From: Candidatus Cloacimonadota bacterium
GTDB lineage: Bacteria > Cloacimonadota > Cloacimonadia > Cloacimonadales > TCS61
Direction: 5' to 3'
Assembly (NCBI GenBank): GCA_023133395.1
Contig: JAGLWO010000470.1
Coordinates: 1-8,702 of the forward strand
DNA: 8,702 bases
Below the pieces are notes generated by a model. It saw nothing but the letters and a program-made list of their open reading frames with translations, did not search any database and was not told where the DNA came from. Below, in pieces: positions 1 through 4,843 of this stretch. The translations under genes were made by a program, and so were the position numbers. The number at the start of each line of letters is the position of its first letter. Positions within the stretch are counted from its first letter, which is position 1.

Positions 1-1
1 A

Positions 2-52
2 AATGTATTCAAAGATTTGAACGATTTTGACAGGATAATGAAGATAGGATAA
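2..52 (+). CDS. C-terminal end of an upstream gene, possibly prmC (release factor glutamine methyltransferase)
   Basis: Only the last 16 codons are inside the window; they read in frame from base 2 to a TAA at 50-52, three bases before the murA start. The peptide ends VFKDLNDFDRIMKIG. A tail of the form 'v-KDl-g-dR-v' is what I recall for PrmC/HemK, the enzyme that methylates the GGQ glutamine of peptide chain release factors, and prfA-prmC-murA is a gene order known from other bacteria such as Geobacter. The tight spacing to murA supports a real coding end in an operon. The fragment is far too short to prove the family, so the PrmC name is an inference; that a coding region ends here is more secure. 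Confidence 0.5.
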   Translation, partial: NVFKDLNDFDRIMKIG

Positions 53-55
53 GTT

Positions 56-1309
56 ATGGATAAATTTATTATTAATGGCGGGAAAAGACTTAAGGGTGAA
101 GTTAATATTAGTGGAGCAAAAAATGCCACTTTACCTATTATGACTGCTACACTTCTGGCAAAAGGAAATTCTATTTTACATAATGTTCCTAGATTAATCG
201 ATATTAAGATGATGTCCCATTTACTTCGGGTTCTTGGTGCACGTGTAGATTTTCACGGGGATGTCCTGGAAATAGATACCACTTACGTCAACTACTATGA
301 AGCACCCTATGAACTGGTGAGCAAAATGCGCGCTTCTATATACGTGATGGGACCTCTTCTTGCCCGTTTCGGACAGGCGAGAGTTTCCTTCCCTGGTGGT
401 TGTGCAATCGGAACCCGTCCGGTCGATCTTCACTTGAAAGCAATGGAGGCTCTTGGAGCAAAGATAAACATTGAACACGGATACATAAAACCTGCCTGCA
501 AAGAATTAATAGGAAATGAAATAAATTTTGATAAAGTAAGCGTAGGAGCAACCGCAAATGCTCTTATGACAGCTGTTCTGGCAAAAGGAGAAACGAATAT
601 CCATAATGCAGCACTCGAGCCGGAGATAGGAAGTTTGATCGACTTTCTAAATAAGATGGGAGCTCAAATCGAAGGTAAAGATACTACTCATCTGAAAATA
701 ACAGGAGTATCAAAACTCGAACCTGCTGAAATGGAGATGATCCCTGATAGAATCGAAACAGGAACCTTCCTTATTGCCGGAGCCATCACAAAAAGTGAGA
801 TCACTGTTTCCAATTGTATTCCCAAACACATCCAGGTTCTTATAGATAGAATGGAAGATGCCGGATATTTATTTGAAATAATTGGGGATTCCATTAAAAT
901 ATACCCACCACAAATCATAAAACCTGTAGATATCGTTACGCAGCCCTATCCGAATTTCCCAACTGACCTTCAGGCTCAGTTCCTGGCTTTGATGACACTA
1001 GCAGACGGTCAATGCACAGTGGAAGACACTATTTTCCCGGACAGGTTCATGCATGTTGGAGAATTAAATAGGCTGGATGCCAATATTTTAATGGATAAGA
1101 ACATGGCAATCATAAACGGTGTGAAATCTTTAAGCGGTGCTGAAATTATGGCCACTGACCTTAGAGCGAGTGCCACCCTGGTACTGGCAGGTCTGGCAGC
1201 ACGGGGACAGACGACCATCTCCAGGATATACCACATTGACAGAGGCTACGAGCGAATAGAAGAAAAACTCCAGAAACTTGGAGCAAATATAAAAAGAGTT
1301 CGAGGATAA
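56..1309 (+). CDS. murA: UDP-N-acetylglucosamine 1-carboxyvinyltransferase (MurA)
   Basis: Cytoplasmic enzyme that transfers enolpyruvate from PEP to UDP-GlcNAc, the committed step of peptidoglycan precursor synthesis. At 417 residues it has the normal family length and is complete. Visible family marks are SGAKNA near the N-terminus (Lys22, Asn23), the active-site loop PGGCAIGTRPVDLH with the catalytic Cys at 116 (Cys115 in E. coli numbering), PNFPTDLQAQ with the catalytic Asp at 304, RFMHVGELNR, and the C-terminal HIDRGYERIEEKL with the PEP-binding Arg at 396. The active-site residue is Cys rather than the Asp found in naturally fosfomycin-resistant MurA proteins, so the enzyme should be fosfomycin-sensitive in principle. 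An AGGA at 46-49, six bases before the ATG, supports this start. It probably shares a transcript with the gene ending at 52 and with mnmA downstream. Confidence 0.97.
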   Translation: MDKFIINGGKRLKGEVNISGAKNATLPIMTATLLAKGNSILHNVPRLIDIKMMSHLLRVLGARVDFHGDVLEIDTTYVNYYEAPYELVSKMRASIYVMGPLLARFGQARVSFPGGCAIGTRPVDLHLKAMEALGAKINIEHGYIKPACKELIGNEINFDKVSVGATANALMTAVLAKGETNIHNAALEPEIGSLIDFLNKMGAQIEGKDTTHLKITGVSKLEPAEMEMIPDRIETGTFLIAGAITKSEITVSNCIPKHIQVLIDRMEDAGYLFEIIGDSIKIYPPQIIKPVDIVTQPYPNFPTDLQAQFLALMTLADGQCTVEDTIFPDRFMHVGELNRLDANILMDKNMAIINGVKSLSGAEIMATDLRASATLVLAGLAARGQTTISRIYHIDRGYERIEEKLQKLGANIKRVRG

Positions 1310-1318
1310 CCTTCATAT

Positions 1319-2368
1319 ATGAAAATCGCTATTGCCATGAGTGGCGGTGTGGATAGCTCTGTTACTGCTGTAATTCTCCAGAAAAAAGGGCATGAAGTTG
1401 TTGGTCTCACGATGCGTCATTACAATTATGTTGACTATGGATTTTCTAAAGATGAAGGCATCGAAGCTGACATAAAAGACGCCAGAAAAGTGTGTAATAA
1501 ACTCGGAATTCCTCACCATGTCATCGATACATCAAAAGATTTCAAAAAGATAATTGAAGAAAATTTTATTTCCGAATACACAAAAGGCAGAACTCCCAAC
1601 CCCTGCACACTTTGCAATCCAACTATAAAATGGGGAAGCTTCCTTGATAAAGCATTGGAACTGGGAGTGGAAAAATTCGCTACCGGACATTATGTAGACC
1701 TTCGATATGAAAAAGGAACATACAATATTTACAAAGCTTCCGATTTTAACAAAGATCAATCCTATATGCTCTGGGCGCTAAATCAGAAACAACTATCAAA
1801 AACTCTATTCCCAATAGCAAATTATTCAAAATCCAAAGTACGAAAAATCGCCTTAGAAATGGAACTACCTGTTCACGAAAAAGACGAAAGCCAAGAAATT
1901 TGCTTCATCAAAGGTCACTATGAAGATTACTTGAAAAATCATCTTAAACTAAAAAGAGGAAAAATAGTCCTACATGATGGAAAGGAAATCGGAGAACATC
2001 GCGGACTTCCCCTTTATACAATAGGACAAAGAAAAGGACTAAACACTCCTTGGCGCTGTCCGTTGTATGTTCTGAAACTTGATGTGGAAAAGAATCAGGT
2101 TATTGTCACTGAAAATCCAGATGACCTGCTGAAAGATTCCTTCATTATAGAAAAAGTGAATTGGATATCTGGCTCTCAACCAGATAAAACAGATAACCTT
2201 ACAGTACAGATACGTTACAACAGCCAACCTGTTGCTGTTCAAAGCATAACTTTAAAAAATAAAGATATTCTAGTAAAATTAAAATCACCAACTCGGGCAA
2301 TTACTCCCGGTCAGTCAGCGGTTTTTTACTCAGAAAATCAACTTCTAGGTGGCGGGATAATAAAATGA
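1319..2368 (+). CDS. mnmA: tRNA-specific 2-thiouridylase (MnmA), CxxC type
   Basis: Adenylates and then thiolates C2 of the wobble uridine U34 in tRNAs for Lys, Glu and Gln. The PP-loop ATP-binding motif SGGVDSS is at residues 8-14, ATGHY at 121-125, DQSYML at 146-151, the second catalytic Cys in QEICFI at Cys195, and the C-terminal beta-barrel ends in TPGQ and LLGGGII. The first catalytic Cys is Cys99 in NPCTLCN. Here the residue three before it is also Cys (Cys96), where E. coli MnmA has Asp (NPDILCN), so three cysteines are arranged as CxxC plus C. Its 349 residues are slightly shorter than the usual 360-370. The start lies 9 nt after murA; the nearest SD-like bases are GAGG at 1302-1305, overlapping the murA end at a rather long spacing, so translation may be coupled to murA. 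Family assignment is firm; the sulfur-transfer mechanism is open. Confidence 0.96.
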   Translation: MKIAIAMSGGVDSSVTAVILQKKGHEVVGLTMRHYNYVDYGFSKDEGIEADIKDARKVCNKLGIPHHVIDTSKDFKKIIEENFISEYTKGRTPNPCTLCNPTIKWGSFLDKALELGVEKFATGHYVDLRYEKGTYNIYKASDFNKDQSYMLWALNQKQLSKTLFPIANYSKSKVRKIALEMELPVHEKDESQEICFIKGHYEDYLKNHLKLKRGKIVLHDGKEIGEHRGLPLYTIGQRKGLNTPWRCPLYVLKLDVEKNQVIVTENPDDLLKDSFIIEKVNWISGSQPDKTDNLTVQIRYNSQPVAVQSITLKNKDILVKLKSPTRAITPGQSAVFYSENQLLGGGIIK

Positions 2369-2430
2369 TTAAACCCCCTTTAGTTTCCGTCTATGCCGGA
2401 TTAAAACCCCATCCTTCTCAGGGGGATTTA
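2369..2430. repeat. C-run/G-run inverted repeat with alternative pairing
   Basis: Directly after the mnmA stop, TTAAACCCCC (2369-2378) and the near copy TTAAAACCCC (2401-2410) are followed by GGGGGATTTA (2421-2430). The G-run can pair with either C-run: CCCCCT with AGGGGG over a 40-nt loop, or CCCC with GGGG over a 10-nt loop. A small hairpin TCCG/CGGA (2386-2389 with 2397-2400) fits inside the long loop. There is no U-run immediately after the stem, so it is not a standard intrinsic terminator. It may be a degenerate dispersed palindromic repeat or an mRNA end structure. Confidence 0.4.
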
Positions 2431-2440
2431 TTAGAAAACG

Positions 2441-2458
2441 AAATCCGTCAAATCCGTG
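2441..2458. repeat. two tandem copies of a 9-bp unit (AAATCCGTS)
   Basis: AAATCCGTC (2441-2449) is followed at once by AAATCCGTG (2450-2458), a two-copy tandem repeat differing in one base, about 20 bp before the wecB start. Similar AATCCGTG-type strings occur, as far as I recall, in intergenic repeats of various bacterial genomes. The copy number is too low to assign a function. Confidence 0.5.
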
Positions 2459-2478
2459 AACTGTAAAAGGGAAAAAAT

Positions 2479-3573
2479 ATGAAAAAAATTCACCTGATAG
2501 TAGGCGCCAGACCGAATTTCATGAAAATTGCACCTCTTTACAAAGAGTTTCAAAAATATCCCGATAAGTTCGATATTAAGTTGATCCACACAGGTCAGCA
2601 TTATGACGAAAGAATGAGCAAATTCTTCTTTGATGACCTGCAAATGCCTGTTCCAGATGAATATCTGGAAGTTGGTTCTGGCACACACGGACAGCAAACC
2701 GCTAAAATAATGGAAAGATACGAAGAAGTTTTGCTGAACGATAAACCAGAACTGGTCATTGTTGCCGGTGATGTGAACAGTACTGCTGCTTGTGCTATTG
2801 ATGCAGTTAAACTACATATTCCTGTGGGTCACCTTGAAGCTGGACTGCGCAGTTATAATCGTGCTATGCCTGAAGAGATTAATCGCATTCTCACAGATTC
2901 TATCTCTGATTACCTGCTCACTCCTTCTCCTGATGCAGACGAGAACCTCCTGGATGAAGGAATCGCAAAAAACAAAATCTACTTCGTAGGAAATATTATG
3001 ATAGATTCCTTGATCCAGTATAAAGAGAAAGCTGAAAAATCCAGAATACTTGAAAAATACGATCTGTACCCCTCAGAATTCGTTTTGATAACTTTGCACC
3101 GTCCTTCCAATGTAGATAAAGAAAAAGGACTTCTTACAATTCTAAATGCTTTTGAAAAAATCTCAAAATCGATAAAACTGGTCTTCCCCATCCATCCCAG
3201 AACAAACAAGCAGATAAAAGTCTTTGGATTGGAAGAAAAGGTGAAAAAAATGAAAAATCTGCTTCTTACCCCACCGGTAGGTTATTATGATTTCCTTAAA
3301 CTTCAGATGGAAGCCAGATTCATCCTCACAGATTCCGGTGGCATCCAAGAAGAATCAACTTTTTTCGGAGTGCCATGTTTAACATTACGACCTCAAACGG
3401 AAAGACCAATAACGATCACAGAAGGAACCAACAAACTGGTAAAACTGGAAACTGAAGATATAATAAAAGAAGCAAAGAATATCCTGAAGGGAAATATCCA
3501 AAAAGGAAAGATACCTAAATACTGGGATGGACATACTGCTGAAAGGATAGTAGAAATATTTAAAAATAATTGA
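2479..3573 (+). CDS. wecB: UDP-N-acetylglucosamine 2-epimerase, non-hydrolysing
   Basis: Cytoplasmic enzyme that interconverts UDP-GlcNAc and UDP-ManNAc, the donor or precursor for surface polysaccharides such as capsule, O-antigen or enterobacterial-common-antigen-like polymers. GT-B-like Rossmann fold. Motifs in order: GARPNFMKIAPL (9-20), HTGQHYDERMS (37-47), AGDVNST with Asp98, GHLEAGLRS with Glu120, MPEEINR with Glu132/133, LHRPSNVD with His207, FPIHPRT (236-242), and the UDP-binding block DSGGIQEE...GVPCLTLRPQTERP (285-310). The Asp, Glu, Glu and His residues match the positions reported as catalytic in WecB/MnaA enzymes. The length of 364 is close to the usual 370-380. SD-like AAAGGG at 2466-2471, seven bases upstream, supports the start. 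No other polysaccharide gene is in the window, so the polymer is unknown. The hydrolysing NeuC-type enzyme is a less likely alternative. Confidence 0.95.
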   Translation: MKKIHLIVGARPNFMKIAPLYKEFQKYPDKFDIKLIHTGQHYDERMSKFFFDDLQMPVPDEYLEVGSGTHGQQTAKIMERYEEVLLNDKPELVIVAGDVNSTAACAIDAVKLHIPVGHLEAGLRSYNRAMPEEINRILTDSISDYLLTPSPDADENLLDEGIAKNKIYFVGNIMIDSLIQYKEKAEKSRILEKYDLYPSEFVLITLHRPSNVDKEKGLLTILNAFEKISKSIKLVFPIHPRTNKQIKVFGLEEKVKKMKNLLLTPPVGYYDFLKLQMEARFILTDSGGIQEESTFFGVPCLTLRPQTERPITITEGTNKLVKLETEDIIKEAKNILKGNIQKGKIPKYWDGHTAERIVEIFKNN

Positions 3574-3598
3574 CAATTAATTAACATATAATTATATT
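3570..3598 (+). promoter_or_regulatory. sigma70-type promoter of brnTA
   Basis: A perfect -35 box TTGACA (3570-3575) is followed after 17 bp by TATATT (3593-3598, 5 of 6 matches to TATAAT). The wecB stop codon (TGA, 3571-3573) lies inside the -35 box. With normal spacing, transcription would begin at about 3605, on or next to the brnT ATG. Perfect TATAAT hexamers also occur at 3587 and 3598 but at poor spacing (11 and 22 bp). The AT-richness makes the -10 choice uncertain; the -35 match is strong. Confidence 0.6.
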
Positions 3599-3607
3599 AT
3601 AATTATG
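3577..3607. promoter_or_regulatory. candidate BrnA operator: three palindromes phased at 11 bp
   Basis: Three 8-bp palindromes with an AATT core, TTAATTAA (3577-3584), ATAATTAT (3588-3595) and ATAATTAT (3599-3606), are centred at 3580.5, 3591.5 and 3602.5, exactly one helical turn apart. The last two extend to TATAATTATA and TATAATTATG. They overlap the -10 region and the brnT start. Ribbon-helix-helix antitoxins such as BrnA commonly bind repeated short palindromes in their own promoter. The role is inferred, and low sequence complexity is a caveat. Confidence 0.45.
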
Positions 3608-3898
3608 AAAGATTTGAGATTTGTTTGGAATGAAACTAAAGCTAAAGAGAATCTCAGAAAGCATAAAATTTCTTTTGAGGAAGCCCAAACAGTCTTTACC
3701 GATTCTTATGCAAGAATAATTTATGACCCTGATCATTCCAAATCAGAGGAGAGGTTCATCCTCCTGGGATTAAGCTCTTCTTTAAGGATATTGGTTGTGT
3801 GCCATTGCTACAAAGAGGACGAAATGATTATAAGAATTATTTCAGCTCGTAAGGCAACCAAAAATGAAAGAAAAAAATACGGGAGTTTTTTATTATGA
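3605..3898 (+). CDS. brnT: BrnT family type II toxin
   Basis: Small RelE-like ribonuclease toxin that inhibits translation until bound by BrnA. The 97 residues match the family from end to end: FVWNETKAKENLRKHKISFEEA at the N-terminus (residues 6-27, W-x-x-x-K-A-x-x-N-x-x-K-H pattern), DPDHSKSEERFILLGLS (41-57), LVVCH (63-67), and the C-terminal RIISARKATKNERKKY (77-92). The domain looks intact, with no frameshift. Toxin-first order is canonical for brnTA. The start is the only ATG that keeps the N-terminal FxW segment. No Shine-Dalgarno is possible, because there is no G between 3573 and 3606, so translation may be leaderless or weak. It is 31 nt after wecB with its own promoter. Regulation is probably by the BrnT-BrnA complex on the upstream palindromes (inference from the family). 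Confidence 0.92.
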   Translation: MKDLRFVWNETKAKENLRKHKISFEEAQTVFTDSYARIIYDPDHSKSEERFILLGLSSSLRILVVCHCYKEDEMIIRIISARKATKNERKKYGSFLL

Positions 3899-4107
3899 GA
3901 AAAGAATATGATTTTTCAAAGTCCCATAAGAATCCTTATGGGAAATATCTGAAAAAACAGGTAACCCTTAGATTGGGAATTGATGTAATAGAATATTTTA
4001 AGAGATTATCTGAAGAAACAGGAGTACCCTATCAGAACCTTATTAATCTCTATCTTCAAGATTGTGCCCATTCTCAAAAGAAATTGAAATTGAACTGGGC
4101 ATCCTGA
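3895..4107 (+). CDS. brnA: BrnA family antitoxin (ribbon-helix-helix)
   Basis: Antitoxin and DNA-binding autorepressor of the BrnT toxin; 70 residues, typical for the short BrnA forms. The N-terminus MRKEYDFSKSHKNPYGK is the common lead-in of this family. A ribbon-helix-helix fold follows: strand QVTLRL (22-27), helix 1 around IDVIEYFKRLSEETG (29-43), and helix 2 PYQNLINLYLQDC (45-57). The ATG overlaps the brnT stop in an ATGA (3895-3898), which favours translational coupling, and GGGAG at 3881-3885 gives it a proper ribosome binding site that brnT lacks. This would favour an excess of antitoxin. Both reading frames are open, so the module looks functional. Confidence 0.9.
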   Translation: MRKEYDFSKSHKNPYGKYLKKQVTLRLGIDVIEYFKRLSEETGVPYQNLINLYLQDCAHSQKKLKLNWAS

Positions 4108-4118
4108 GAATTTTTTTT
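4064..4118 (+). terminator. weak candidate terminator at the end of brnA
   Basis: ATTCTCA (4070-4076) can pair with TGAGAAT (4105-4111), which spans the brnA stop codon and runs straight into a tract of eight T (4111-4118). The loop is long (28 nt). A competing stem GTGCCCA/TGGGCAT (4064-4070 with 4096-4102) is also possible. The T-tract is convincing but the stem is weak. Confidence 0.35.
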
Positions 4119-4149
4119 CTTGATTACTTTAACAAAAGAATTAAAAAAT
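4110..4149. repeat. AT-rich inverted repeat between brnA and the YbaK-domain gene
   Basis: ATTTTTTTTCTT (4110-4121) is complementary to AAGAATTAAAAAAT (4136-4149) over 12 pairs, with a 2-nt bulge (TT at 4141-4142) and a 14-nt loop. Nearly all pairs are A-T. It could act as a structured boundary after the toxin-antitoxin module; chance in AT-rich DNA cannot be excluded. Confidence 0.35.
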
Positions 4150-4193
4150 AGCTACGTGAAACATTGAAATTTATAACTGACTATATAAAATAA

Positions 4194-4200
4194 AAGGAGG
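4194..4200 (+). promoter_or_regulatory. strong Shine-Dalgarno of the YbaK-domain gene
   Basis: AAGGAGG ends five bases before the ATG at 4206. It is an ideal anti-16S match and fixes this start. It is much stronger than the sites of murA, mnmA, wecB or brnT. No convincing promoter with good spacing was found in the 98 nt after brnA; TTGAAA (4164-4169) with TAAAAT (4186-4191) would start transcription inside the Shine-Dalgarno. Confidence 0.8.
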
Positions 4201-4205
4201 TTATC

Positions 4206-4670
4206 ATGCCAGTAAAAAAATTAAAGGATTTTTTGAATAGTCATAAGGTTAAATATATGACCATCAAACACTCAACAGCTTATACCACTCAGGAAATTGC
4301 AGCTTCTGCACACATCCCGGGAAAAGAAATGGCTAAGACAGTAATAATCAAAGTGGACGGTAAAATGGCAATGGCTGTTCTTCCTGCTTCAAATAAAATA
4401 GATTTTGCTCTTTTGAAGAAGAGTATTGGAGCAAAAGATATCCAACTTGCCAGCGAACAGGAATTTGAATATACATTTCCCCAGTGTGATGTCGGTGCTA
4501 TGCCACCCTTTGGGAATCTTTATGATATGGAAGTGTATGTAGCAGAAAGTTTAACTGAAGATGAAGAAATTACTTTTAATGCAGGTTCTCATTCGGAATT
4601 AATGAAAGTAGCATACAAAGACTTTGAACGACTGGTTAATCCAAAGATAGTCAAATTCTCATTACAATAA
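4206..4670 (+). CDS. standalone YbaK/prolyl-tRNA-synthetase-associated domain protein, likely aminoacyl-tRNA deacylase
   Basis: A 154-residue single-domain protein of the YbaK/EbsC family. Members of this fold hydrolyse mischarged aminoacyl-tRNA in trans (for example Cys-tRNA-Pro or Ala-tRNA-Pro). Family marks are HSTAYTTQEIAASAHIPGKEMAKTV at 22-46, with the conserved functional Lys at 44; MAVLPASNKID (56-66); CDVGAMPPFGN (94-104), which carries the typical G-x-x-PPFG loop; and the end block ESLTEDEEITFNAGSHSE (114-131). There is no signal peptide or membrane segment, so it is cytosolic. It appears monocistronic: the gaps are 98 nt before and 173 nt after. Substrate specificity cannot be read from the sequence; it differs enough from E. 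coli YbaK that I give no symbol. The family call is firm, the deacylase role is inferred. Confidence 0.88.
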   Translation: MPVKKLKDFLNSHKVKYMTIKHSTAYTTQEIAASAHIPGKEMAKTVIIKVDGKMAMAVLPASNKIDFALLKKSIGAKDIQLASEQEFEYTFPQCDVGAMPPFGNLYDMEVYVAESLTEDEEITFNAGSHSELMKVAYKDFERLVNPKIVKFSLQ

Positions 4671-4672
4671 TT

Positions 4673-4717
4673 AAAGCAGACATTATAAATAGAACTAATC
4701 GTTTATTGTTTTGCTTT
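4673..4717 (+). terminator. weak nested hairpin after the YbaK-domain gene
   Basis: Three bases after the stop, AAAGCA (4673-4678) pairs with TGCTTT (4712-4717), and inside it ATAAA (4685-4689) pairs with TTTAT (4702-4706), with near-symmetric internal gaps of 6 and 5 nt. The stem is AT-rich and only GTATT follows, so intrinsic termination would be weak. The remaining gap to 4843 shows no other gene and no well-spaced consensus promoter; TTGAAA (4752-4757) with TAGAAA (4774-4779) is the best, poor, candidate. Confidence 0.25.
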
Positions 4718-4843
4718 GTATTAAGAATTTGGTAACTAGCTTCAATAATATTTGAAAATTATAAAATTGGAAATAGAAATTCATAACTCGATATTACAAC
4801 ATCTAATAAAAAAAATTAAAAAGGCCCAATAAAGGAAGTTCAA

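Noticed and set aside
221..1236. Several minus-strand open frames of about 70-85 codons inside murA
   Set aside because: They lie wholly within a firmly identified gene, show no recognisable family features and have no own regulatory signals.
2792..2989. 65-codon plus-strand open frame inside wecB in another frame
   Set aside because: Fully contained in wecB with no start signal and no recognisable protein features.
4164..4191. TTGAAA ... TAAAAT promoter before the YbaK-domain gene
   Set aside because: The implied transcription start would fall in the Shine-Dalgarno AAGGAGG, and the whole gap is AT-rich, so a chance match is likely.
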